Made by a program: the position numbers and the translations under genes. The notes under the pieces are model-generated. The model was not told where the DNA came from and did not search any database. It saw only the letters and a program-made list of their open reading frames with translations. A stretch of 64,000 nucleotides of DNA from Astrocystis sublimbata (Eukaryota > Ascomycota > Sordariomycetes > Xylariales > Xylariaceae). Shown piece after piece: positions 22,948 to 33,700 of this stretch (position 1 is its first letter; each line of letters starts with the position of its first letter). The DNA lies in assembly GCA_022453515.1 (NCBI GenBank), contig JAJNNY010000033.1, positions 186,001 through 250,000 on the forward strand, given 5' to 3'.

Positions 22948-25543
22948 ATGGCGCCCGCCGAGGGGCTGTCAGCCCCCGGGTCGGCGAGCTATGACTCGAG
23001 TACGATGACTGTTGGTGACGGAACATGGGATTTCACCAAGAACACCTTCCTCCTCCCAAACCTGGTCGGCCTCAATTTCGAGACGATGCAGTATAATGGT
23101 ACGCCTGTCCTGCCTCATCTTGGTGGCTCTCATGGCCGCAGCCGTGGTCTCATCTGACTCTTGAATAGGTATGGGCAATCGATTTGCGACCGTCAGCCAG
23201 TATCACAGCTTAGTCACCGGCCATGGAATCCTGGCTGCCATAACCTTCCTCTTCCTGATCCCCATCTCCATCATGTACGCGAGGTTCCATCCAGATCGCA
23301 GAAGAGGCCGGCGCATACATGCGTACCTGAACGTGGTTGCCGTCGGGCTGTCTACCGTGGTATTCATCCTTGGGTTCTTTGCCGTGGGCCCGTCACGAAG
23401 CTTGACGAACCCCCATCATGGCATTGGCGTGGCCATCTATGTCTTGATCTTAACACAGGCTATTGGAGGTAGCTGGATCAGAAAGATTTACAAGAAATCC
23501 TTGAGGCTGATGATTCATCGTTGGTTTGGAGCCGTGGTGGGTATTTTAGGAGTTGTGCAAATCCCTTTGGGCCTAACGCTGTATGGCTCTCCAAAGTTCA
23601 CCTTCATCTTATACTCCCTTTGGATGGCATTTCTCGTCTTCCTCTACTTCATCTTAAGTTACCGACATGAGAACGACTGGGACGATAATATAACCATGTA
23701 TGGAGGTCGATCATACGGAGGTCGGTCAGAGTCTGGTGTTACCCATTCGGAGCGCAAATCTAGACGGGGATTTGGATGGCTCGGTCCCCTGGCCGCAGGA
23801 CTCGGTGCCCTGGCACTATTCCGTGGAAGAAAACGCCGTGACGAAAGCTCAAGTCATAGCGGATCCGATTCACGAAGCGGGAGAACGCCAGAGGTGATAC
23901 CCTCGAGAAGAGGGTCCACAAGTTACTATATGACGAATGACAGAGACTCCGAAAAGACGAGTCATCGCCAAGGCGGAGGCGTAATGAATAAATTGCTTGC
24001 CGTCGGAGGTGTCGTGGGAGCGGGGGCCTTGTTCAAGAAATTTGCCGGTCGTAAAGACAATCGAAAAGATGACGAGAAATATTCGGCCGTAATGACAGAT
24101 ACCCCGAGCAGATATGGACCTTCTCGTACACGACCTCCGAGAAAACACAACGATGACTACACCGAATCAGACTTTACTGAGGATAGGACGGAGCTCACTA
24201 CACGACCACGGACTCCACTACTTTCCAGACCTGCAGGCCCTGCCGCTTCCAGCGCTGCAGGGCCCGAACCTGTCACTCCTCGCGCATCGCACCCTCGAAC
24301 AGCACCGTCCGGCATCGATAGCACCCTCTATTCCGATTATTCGTCTTATGTGAGCCCCTCGAGGCGCGCACGGGAGGAAGAGCGCCCCACCGGTGGTGCT
24401 GGTACAGGAATACTTGCTGGTCTGGGTCTTGGCTGGTTTGCCAAGAAGTTCGCTGACCTCCGAGGAACGAAAACGGAAGACGACAAATTACGATTTGAAG
24501 AAGAGCGGCGGGATGGGCGTCACGGCTCAAGGTACACCGGGGATGGATTTTCGACACCAACCAGATCAACACGACGACGGCCTCCGGGCGGGGGACCCGC
24601 CACCACAATCATGTCAGAAGACACAGAATCGTCATATATCGAGGCACGACCGCATGGCACCTCTCTTGGAGGCCCTCCGATGCCGCCACTTCCTGCAGGC
24701 AATCACCCTCCTGTGCCGGTGGCAGTACCAGTTGCGAGCCCGCCCTCCCGGTCTAGGTCGAGGTCGAGGCATACCAATAGTGAACATGTCTCTATGCCAC
24801 CAATGCCGGCAGACCCTCAAGGATTGTTCGCTTCTTTGCATCCAACATCGGAAAACGATTCGTACATGTCTCGAGGTGGACGGCCACAACGACGAGATTC
24901 TTCACGCCGTCGTAGGAATGGCGACGACGCTGCCGCTGCTGCTGCCTCTAGTGCTGCCGCATTGGCCGCTTCGGAGCAAGACAGTCATCGAGATCGCAGC
25001 CGAACTAGTCAGCCGCTAAGTGTCAAAGTGAAGTACCACGACGACCGAGATAGGAATGTGACGCTACGACGGCTCACAGAGGACGAGGCTCGCCGTGAAC
25101 AGCGCAGAGGTCGATCGGGGTCAGTCAGCAGTCTGTCAGAGGATGAGACACCGGGACACCGACGATACCGGAGAGAAGGGGGTGCGCGAAAGAATGCGGA
25201 CGAAGCGGAGGCCGAACACCTAGTGCCTGAATCTCTAGCACCGCCTACGCCTGCCTTTGCGGGAGGACAGCGAAGAGGCAAGGACTCGGCGTACTACTCT
25301 GGTCAACCTGGCCCGTCAGGTGGCTCGCCAGTGGGTGCGCCGACAGTCTCCAGTGTCGGTAGTCCAGAGAGCCACGCGAGCCACGGAACGTGGAGCGCCC
25401 TGAGCCCGACGCCGAGCGGGCCAATCACGAACCGACCACCGGCCTCGGTGGCGGCATCGGCAGCTGAGCGGAGGAGGCGGAGGCGTTTAGAGAGAAATCG
25501 CGACGGCAGGCCAGGAACCGCCAACACGGTCGAATATAGCTAG
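22948..25543 (+). CDS. Cytochrome b561-like membrane protein with long disordered tail
   Basis: Two exons, 22948-23098 and 23169-25543; 841 residues. Residues ~55-220 form a five- to six-helix cytochrome b561/ferric-reductase-like domain. The paired haem-ligand histidines are well placed: H69 (after LVTG), H101 (RRIHAYL), H133/H134 (NPHHGIG) and H167 (LMIHRWFG). It would be a transmembrane electron carrier or a haem protein of an internal membrane. The remaining ~600 residues are Arg/Ser/Gly-rich and disordered. Three similar glycine-rich hydrophobic segments interrupt them near residues 250 (GFGWLGPLAAGLGALALF), 322 (MNKLLAVGGVVGAGALFKKF) and 462 (GILAGLGLGWFAKKFADL), each followed by Lys/Arg. 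The first exon encodes a short non-cytosolic N-terminus. Electron donor and partner unknown. Confidence 0.85.
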
Positions 25544-26311
25544 TTCATCCTCACACGAGGTCAAGGTAGATATCAAGGAGCGGTGTTGCGGCGTTTTTGT
25601 TTAGGTAGTCTTTCTATTCTTTCCAGCATCGAGGATTGCAACGTACCCTATCCCCAGCCACCCTTGAGGCGGCATTGATCTTATGAGCAAAAATGTCCTG
25701 ACTTGGACTTTATGAACATTTATAGAACGACTTATGGCGGAGCCAAACGAAAGCCCGGTGCAACTGATGAAATTCGAACATTCTGTGTATTAAGTCATAG
25801 TAGGCAAAAGCCTCAGGTTGATGGAAATAATCTTGGTTGAATATATAATTCAGAAAGACGCTTGAGTTGTCTCCGGCATGTGATAAGGGCTGATTCGTAA
25901 CACTAAAAGAGACGGAGGACCGATGTTTCGCTCAGAGGGACGAGAGTGTAGCACCTTGCCATCTACATGTACCTAATTGCAACGTTCTTATCGATAAGCG
26001 GGGGTCATAGAAGTCGCGGGTCGCAGCGCAAGACGCGTCTCTAATCGATCACAGATTCTCTGATATCAAGACAATTCTTGATTTATGGTGGTCGCATCCA
26101 AATTCTCAGTTTCGTCAGTTTCGTTGCTTTCACGCATATCCGCCCAAATCCTCTAGCGACCGGACTTGCCGATTACAACCGACCATTCCACTGCCGAAAC
26201 ACAACGCCTTCGCGAGAGGGACACACATACCCTGTTCAGATCCTCTCCCGCACACGGTTCCGACCTCTCTCTAAGCTATTTGAAACAGGAAACGGCAGAT
26301 AATACACCACA
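25544..26311. other. Intergenic region
   Basis: Between the b561-like gene and NNF1; no gene recognised. Probably holds the NNF1 promoter. Confidence 0.5.
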
Positions 26312-27633
26312 ATGGCGCCAGAACCAGAACCTGCATCCGACCCTGCTTCCAAAGTCCAGTCACAAGGCGATCAAGCCACAACGACCGAAGAACACCAGGA
26401 GGAGGAGCAGCAGCAGCAACAATCACAATCACAAGCAGAAGCAGAAGAAGCCCCCGCCTCACCGCCCCTACCAACACAACATACGGCCCTGACACCAGGC
26501 CCGCGCGCCTCGCGGTTCCAGGCGACGCTCGACGCGGCTCTCTCCCACACGCTCGCCAAGATCAGCTGGGAGAACTTCGCAGCATGTTACCCTCATATCG
26601 CGACGCACGCGCCGGCGACGCTGCGGGCCGTGCAGTCGCAGATGGTGGACCGGCTGCGGTCGCTCTGCAAGGTACGTTGGTGCTCGTCAAGGCCATCCAT
26701 GTGATTGATGCAAAGTAGATACCAAATAGTGCGATTGCGGTGTGAATGGTGAAATTACAACAAACTAGCTGACAACATCCCTCATAATTCGCAGAAAGAA
26801 TTCGAGTCGATCCAACAGTCGCGCAATGTTGTCGCCAAACTAAACGAGCTCGAGACGCTCGTCAGTGAAGCCGAACGCAGGCGGAAAACAGCGGGTGAAG
26901 GTGGGGGCGACCCTCCGATGCCGTAAGTCGTCATTCTTCCCCTGTCTTTTCTCGTTGTTGTCTTCTTGTGGGGAGCGCAAGTGGATGGGAATCTTAGTTA
27001 TATGTTGTGATTGCAGTGAAACTTAGCACGTACGACCATAGGATGTAGAGAACGCGGGGTCCCGTCCGCTCCCCCATAGCTAAGCTACTGACCGCCAGAT
27101 TAGTAGTTGGGTCGGTGACGACCAGCGAATCCCTGGTGTTGTACGTTTTTGTTACTTTTGCAGCCTTTTTTCGCTTGGCATTAACACTTGGTTGGCATGA
27201 TTCCTTTTGTAAACAAAGATGGATGGTCCCGTCTATCTTTCTATCCTCAGCAGGATGCAACCACAAGCTGCTCCTCTTCTTTTCTTCCCTTTTCTTCTTC
27301 TTTTCCTTCTTTTTTCACTTTGGAGACTTCCTCGACTAACAAATCATCCCAAGGCCCCATACACTCCCACCAGATGAGGTCTTAGATGCGCACCTGGCAC
27401 CTCATCTAGCGCAGCAGCAGTCACAGCTCAACGCAAAGCTACAGACGACACAAGCGCACAACACGAAACTGTTCGAGGATATCAAACGCCAGCGTGCCGA
27501 GATAGAATCGCTCGTCTCCCTCCTAGAGAAAGTCCTTGAGGACGTCACCAACACGAACCAGATGATGGACGGCGTTGTTGAGCACGTCGGCCGCGAGACG
27601 CGGACAATAGAGATCGAGATGGCGGATACCTGA
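26312..27633 (+). CDS. NNF1: Nnf1/PMF1, MIND (Mis12) kinetochore complex subunit
   Basis: Subunit of the Mis12/MIND complex that links inner kinetochore and Ndc80 complexes to the centromere. Exons 26312-26671, 26795-26922 and 27354-27633; 255 residues. A Gln/Glu-rich low-complexity N-terminus (~60 residues) precedes the Nnf1 domain: SRFQATLDAALSHTLAKISW, then FAACYPHIA, then KKEFESIQQSRNVVAKLNEL, followed by a coiled coil to the C-terminus (HNTKLFEDIKRQRAEIESLV). Intron 1 is 123 nt with branch CTGAC. Intron 2 is 431 nt, far longer than others here, because it contains a 5S rRNA gene. It has a GTAAGT donor, a long pyrimidine tract at about 27264-27320, branch CTAAC at 27335-27339 and acceptor AAG. 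Shorter alternative splices of this intron hit stop codons. Confidence 0.88.
26998..27004 (+). promoter_or_regulatory. TATA-like element upstream of the 5S gene
   Basis: TTATATG lies 24-30 bases before the 5S start, where dispersed filamentous-fungal 5S genes have a TATA-like upstream promoter element. Confidence 0.5.
27028..27147 (+). rRNA. 5S rRNA gene, inside NNF1 intron 2
   Basis: 120-nt 5S rRNA, recognised by the conserved blocks ACGACCATAGG, CCCGTCCGCTC, TTAGTAGTTGGG and CCAGCGAATCCC. Helix I pairs ACGTACGAC with GTTGTACGT. Helix IV is GGTCG-GTGA-CGACC and helix V pairs CGCCAG with CTGGTG. Compared with the Neurospora 5S as I remember it, helices I and IV differ by paired (compensatory) changes, which argues for a transcribed, selected gene. 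Helix II has an internal mismatch/bulge region, so a slightly degraded variant cannot be excluded. Fungi of this group carry dispersed 5S genes; this copy lies in the same orientation as its host gene. Confidence 0.88.
27146..27150 (+). terminator. Pol III T-run of the 5S gene
   Basis: Five T residues at the 3' end of the 5S gene, the expected Pol III terminator, still inside the NNF1 intron. Confidence 0.65.
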
Positions 27634-28995
27634 AACGGGCATGTTAAAGCCCCGTCGATACTGCTTGACAATCTTGCTATCATTCACCACATGAGGAAGG
27701 TTGGAGCATGGTGACCGTGACAGTCAGTGACAGGCCGGGTTTTTGGGTGCCACTCATGGTCTTCCTATGACAGTCGTCAAATAATATCAAACCCAGTTCG
27801 GCAATACCAGACCAGAACGGGCCGCAAGGAGTAGGTGGTAGGTGTGGTATAACCTACTTCGTGGACATGACATCAGCAACACAGCCGTCGTGTTTTCAGT
27901 GCGCCATTCACGTTTTTTGGGGGCCGAGGCAGGGAACAAGGTAAGGTTCTCCAAACAATAGCACGCATGCATGCATGTAGCTAGCTACCGAGCTGTCGAC
28001 TAAACGCCGGGATGTCATTACTTTGTACCTAAGCATAAGTGCACAATACAAACAAGCATTATAAGGTGGCATTGGCTCGTCAGCTCGTTTGAGAATCCCT
28101 AGGACGAGGCATCTATCTATCTTTCTGCCGACCTGCTCAGTACAGATGGGAGGAGTTGTAAGTGTGTAGTTTCGTCGTCACGTCTGGCCGACAAGGTGAG
28201 TAAGATGAATATGCAAAGATGAATATGCAGACAGCTAAACGAGTATGTAAATATTATGATCTTGCAGCATACGAAAGTTCTTTTTATGGAGGTGCTCCGC
28301 CAAATCCTTATGGCGAGACGCAATTCCACATCTACACTATGCCTGGCCAAGAGATGCGTGTCAGGTAATTTTCCCGCGCACTTCTCTATTAAATTAGAGT
28401 GAACCGACAGAACCGTAGTGCCAACGGAATACAATAGTCACATTGATTCAGAGCTCGATCGTTATGGCCATCGTGTCAACCCACCAGACAGATTCTGTCT
28501 CACCAATCCATCGTGGTAGTCCTTCACCTGTGCTACTCATCGTAGATTTCGTCGGAAAGACATGCTGTTCGTAATCGTAAGTTCTTATAACATTACACTA
28601 ATACATGCGTTATGATGTTATGGATATTGTACAACCGTACAAACTCCGATTTTAGGTCCCACATCGCCTGCTTGACTCCTCCATAATGCATGTGAGCCTT
28701 GAACTTTTCCAGCCGTATGAATGCATACCCCAAGCCAACGACGACACCATAGCTAGTCTAAGCACGTTGCCGCCTATGCTCTTCCCACGCGAAATACACG
28801 TGACGAGCCTAAGTTAATAGTAGGATGTTGCCTTGGCTCATCAATATACCCAGCCCCTTATTCTACAACCTGAAATCAATCCCGTCGCTGTCCACCACAC
28901 GCATGAAAATTATGCCCATAGTCTATCCGTCCATGGAGTTTTGGTAATACACTGCACAACCTCCCAACTCAAGGACCACCTTCAGGTGATGTTTA
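27634..28995. other. Convergent 3' intergenic region, 1.4 kb
   Basis: Between the stop codons of NNF1 and the G3BP-like gene. No gene recognised. A short direct repeat (AAGATGAATATGCA, two copies) lies at about 28202-28231. Confidence 0.5.
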
Positions 28996-30785
28996 CTAGA
29001 CATTCACAGCCTGAGATGTACCTCGTCCCCGGGCAGGACCGCCTCGGCCACGGTTCTGGCCCCCGAAGCTGCCACGGCTACCATGGCTTCCAGACCGGCC
29101 AGCTTCAAACCCTCCACGTCCACCACGCGGGTTGCCGCGACCCGAAGGGTTGAAGTTGCTTCCGCCGTATGCGCCAGCCTTGGGACGCCGAGGCTCGACC
29201 ACGATGTTTTCACCGTTAATCACATGAGGGTTGGCGTTCGCTGCAGCATTGTAACCGGCAGCGGTCTTGAATTCAACGAAGGCGCAGTTCTACGGCTTAT
29301 GTTAGTACCCCCCAAAAATATGTGCAAGGCCAACATAACATACCTTCTGTCGGTTGATATCGAAGTATTCCAGCTCGCCGTACTTTGCAAGTGCCGTTTC
29401 GAGATCCTTATCCTGAACCTTATCTGTGACGTACTTGACGTAGCCCAATGTGCCCTCTTTCGCAGCAGGATGGGCGGAAATGGACTGCGGTCGGTTCTGA
29501 CGTTTGGAATCACTCCCAGCCGTTTGCCATTCGGGGCCTGATTCTTTTGTGGGGGCGGCAGCGGCAGTGGTCTCTGTAGCCTGAGCGGCCGGAGTAGCAG
29601 TCTGAGGCACGTTCGACGCCGATGGAGCAGCAGGACGCGCAGGGGTGGGCGCCGTGGCTGTCTTGGGTAGTGGCGTAGCGGGGCTCACTTTGGGAGGCCC
29701 AGAAGCAGCCAGACGGCTAGCCCAAGTCATTGGCTTCGGCGGCTGAGCAGGGGTAGGGGCTGCAGCCACAGGTGGTGGACGAGAGGCGATTGGTGTAGGG
29801 CTTGGGTCCTTAGGCTTCTCAGGCTCCTGGGCAGTCTCCTCGGCCAACTCTCGCGCCGCGGCATCTGGGTCGGGAGTCGCCTCGACATCCTCGGTACTGG
29901 CCTCAGCAGCCGGCACAGACTCCTCAGCAGTGGGCTCGGGAGCAGCTTCACCATTAACGGAAGCCGACTCTTGCGGAGTGGCGCTGACCTCCTCCAGTTT
30001 CTTGTCCACAATCTCGGGATCGAGGGAAACAGGCAGCTCCTGGGCGGAGGACTCTGGTTCCTTCACGTGTTGAGCATCAGCAACAGGCGCCTTCGTCTCA
30101 GCGCTTTGGCCCTCCGTTTGGGGTTCCTCGGCTGACTCTTCCTCACCCTCCTCGTCAATGAAGCGGAGTATGTCGTTGAGGACGAAATATCCAGACGGTT
30201 GCTGGGCGAGAACGAAAGTCTGAACGAATTTCTTAGGGTCGCCTGCCTTGTTGGAAGTCTCGCCAATGACCTGGATTACGATGTTCTCGAAAGAAGCCTG
30301 AGAATCAACATTGGATACGCGGACTTTGCAGTTTTGGAAGTCGAGGTCCTTAATGCGGTCTTGAATGACCTAGTTAACCGATTAGCAAGCGCGAGCCACA
30401 AGACCAGTACTATGCCAAAAAAAAAAAAAAAAAAAAGTGCGACATGGGACAGAGACTGCATACCTGACGACCAACACTGACGTTAGCGGTCTGACCCTCC
30501 TGGCCGTACACGAACTGCGAGCGTTTTCCGTAGAACAGCTAGCGAGAGGTCAGTACTTTGCTAGCACGTGGGTGAGCATTGAGTGGAGCTCGCGATCCCG
30601 CGACATACGTGAAGCTTCTCGGGGTTTTTGCTCAAGGTGGTGTAGTATTGCTCGACAAAGAACCAGGCAACTTCATCTTTACCGAGATTGGGGCTAGGTT
30701 GATCAGCGGCAGCGTTGGGCGCGGCAGCGGCAGCGCTGCTCGGCTGGTACTGGTCGGTGTGGGCGGAGAGACCGGTTGAGGCCAT
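28996..30785 (-). CDS. G3BP-like protein (NTF2-like domain, RRM, RGG tail)
   Basis: Fungal relative of G3BP, yeast Bre5 and fission-yeast Nxt3: an RNA-binding partner of the Ubp3-type deubiquitinase and a stress-granule component. Four exons on the minus strand: 30785-30609, 30538-30464, 30369-29344, 29289-28996; 523 residues. The NTF2-like domain spans about 35-156 (DEVAWFFVEQYYTTLSKNPE, then LFYGKRSQFVYGQEG, then FVLAQQPSGYFVLNDILRF). A long acidic and Ala/Pro/Glu-rich linker follows, then an RRM at about 390-460 with RNP motifs LGYVKYV and NCAFVEFK, the latter beginning exactly at exon 4. The C-terminus is RGG-rich (GRGNPRGGRGGFEAGRSG), the usual G3BP layout. Intron 2 contains a 20-base T tract on the coding strand. 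A deubiquitinase cofactor role is inferred from the family. Confidence 0.92.
30417..30436. repeat. A20 homopolymer tract in an intron
   Basis: Twenty A residues on the plus strand; on the coding (minus) strand it is a T20 tract inside intron 2 of the G3BP-like gene. Length is prone to sequencing error. Confidence 0.9.
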
Positions 30786-33700
30786 GATGGTGATACGCTC
30801 GAGTATCTGTGGAGGTTGTGCGCTCAGGGAATGGATGCGAGGATGATCTCTTGGTTCTCTTGGTTCTTGCGAAATCCACGAGACGATGGCAGACTACTAC
30901 GGGGCTTGTCAAGTTGCTACATGAAGTGGTTAGCGGCCAGGCGGAGGCAAGAAACGAAGGAGAAAAGGCAGAGAGTGGACGACGCATACCTAGTAGCAAG
31001 AGCAAGGCACAGGCAGACGCGCAGGCAAAGCAGGCAAGCAGAACAGGGGCCTCTCGAAACAAAAACAGATGAGCAAAGAGTGCGGTAGAAAGAGAGAGGA
31101 TAGGTCTCAGGGGGGGTATACGCTGCTGCTCAGTTCGCTGTGTGAAGACAAAAGATAAACGACGAATGCCGACTCTTTGGGGCAGATCCTGGACCGGGCT
31201 AATATGATGAATTGGAAGTGGATGTAGATGCAGCAACGATGTGTGCGTTCAAGAACGGCGTGGGTAGGTGGCGGAATCAAGCGAAGAGATTGGGTTGGTG
31301 CAGTTGGAGCAGGTCAGGTCAGAAGAACGCGACGGCGCGCTGGTGAAGGTCAAGGACCCAAGGTTGTTCGACGGGGGACGGGGGACGGGGCCTGCGGGGC
31401 GGATGGGGAGAGGACGAGGACGGTATCTACTATTGTAGGTAACGTCGTGCAGCAGAGGGGACAGGACAAAGGGCACACACAGATCGATCTACCTGGGCGT
31501 GGACTCTTGGTTGGTCTGTATCTGCTCACAAGGAAGGGGGGGAGAGGAGGAGGAGGAGGAGGAGGGAGAGGTTGATGTGCTGGTGTGTTGTGTTGTGTTG
31601 TGGTGTTGATGTGCTGAGGTGTTGGTGTGTTGATGTGTTGTGGTGTTGATGATGGTGTGTGGGATGGATGGCGATTGCTGGTCATGTACGTAGGTAGGTA
31701 GGTGTTCTACTTCTCCGGCTACCTGCCCTGCTGGGAAGAGGTTCGTACGGTAGATACTTCCGTTTCGTCCGTCGCAATAGCAAAGGGTGCACTGGTGCAG
31801 TGGCGACGCGAGATGGATGGTCAGTGTACCTTGAGTGGAGACGGGACGATCTCCAAGGGCCACGGCAAGGTACCTAATCCTAGACACCTGCTCGCCTGCT
31901 GTACTGTGCTTTCCTTAGGTATCCCAATAGTATCAACCCTGGTGCCTGGATTTATTTAGGTACATGTACATGTACCTATGTACTACCTAGTAGTAGCAGT
32001 TGGTAATTTGGGAAATGTGCAGGCCGTAAGTTGAAGAGGTGCCCAGGTGCACAGTACCTACATGTACATAGGTGGTACCTACCTAGGTAACTCAGTTGGG
32101 TACACAAGATGCGATGGTGGTCAATCAATAATTGTCGCTGCAGTGGTCGAGAATTAGTCATCAGGGCTGAGGAGGTACCGTAGGTCCGATAATTGTGCCG
32201 GCTCTCTTACACTTCTTTTTTTTGCCCTCTCGTTCGGAGCTCTCTGAATCAGGGCCCTGTGCTCCCCCCACCTCGGCATTTTGTTCGACCTGTCCGTTTT
32301 CACTGCGGTCCGTGCGCGGTGCGTTCAAGGTTCCAGCTTCCAGCATTGAACCCGCATAAAACCTTCAAAAGTCCACTTCTCCGCAGTTCATCAGTTTAAC
32401 CTACGCTGTCTTGGGTACATTAAATTAAGTAAGTACCTATGCAGTTGGCACTTACATGGTAGAAGTTGGGGGTCAAGAAATTAGAAGAAATCGATGCTGC
32501 AGAAGTCCTAGACACTTGCAATTCTAAATGCTAAATGTATCTACTAATACCTTACAATAGCAACCACTCCGATGTTTGAACTAGCTAGGGCTTCGTTCGA
32601 ACTTCAACGCGTTCTAAAGCTTCCATATTAGGCGACTACAAGGACCATTAGGAACAGCTTTATTCGTGCTATGTAAAAATTATATAACCATGACACAAGG
32701 CCATCAAAGTACTTATATCTGTGCATGACCCTGTAGGTATCAGGGATGGACGGTCATAGGCTATTAGCGCCTTACCTTCCCATCGCAAGTTCGGTTGCAA
32801 ACCCACCAGCAAGCAATGCTTTGATCCATCCCATAAATCCATGATTAGGTTCCTGTAATGATCTGATCATAATTCGTAGCTGGCTACTTAGTATCCGTGA
32901 AATTACTATGCCCTGCTATCATTAACAACGAGCTTCTGGCCCATCCGTCGTTTCTCTACAAATTCGGAATCCCTAGCATCTGAGCAAGGGCTATGGATGA
33001 TGCAATTATTGTAATGTTAGGATGACTGTCTAGACGGTTAAAGACGGGCTGCCGCTCTTCAGCTTCATGTAGAGACCAAAGCAGACGACCAGTACCTATG
33101 TAGCTTAAAGGTAGGCCACACGATAGATAAGATTTACTCCCATGGAGGACATGGAGCGTGAGCGGCGAGGTACGGCTCCGGGTGGGCTAGCCAGTAGTTT
33201 CCTAGCATGTTAGGCTAACCCCCTTTTTGTAGATACTTACCCTGGGGTACATCCGCTTGACACGAAGATGGGAATGTACGGGTGCAAATTCGCTGTTCGT
33301 GCTTGCTATGTGACGGTGGCGGTTGAGCGTCTAGTTTGCGCGCAAATGAAAACGGGTTGGAGTCTCGCAGGTTCGCCTTTGAGAAAGGAGGCGATAGAAG
33401 GTGGCTTACAACCACCTAGCTGAGGCACCTTGTTATATGCAATGCCTATCTAAAACGCAAGCAGTTGGGATTGGACTATAACTCCAAACATTCACAAGTA
33501 GGAACGAAGCTATCAATAATAAAAGAATTATTGTAGTGTTAAGGGCAGAGAAAGAAGTAGATACCAGTTGGGATAGTGTCAGGTGGTTTTCCACCAGAGC
33601 GAGGGAATCTGGCAGTAGTCACGTTATATATACGATTCTAACAACCGGATAGTCCCTTGTAAGGAAGTCCCTGAGTTCCTGTGAGGCTCATGCTGCCTCG

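Noticed and set aside
26923..27353. Shorter splice alternatives for NNF1 intron 2 (acceptors at the TTGCAG and TTTTGCAG sites)
   Set aside because: Each alternative leads quickly to an in-frame stop; only the AAG at 27353 restores the conserved coiled-coil sequence.
28202..28231. Short direct repeat AAGATGAATATGCA as a possible snoRNA box or attachment site
   Set aside because: No box C/D pairing, no terminal stem and no neighbouring element; likely a chance local duplication.
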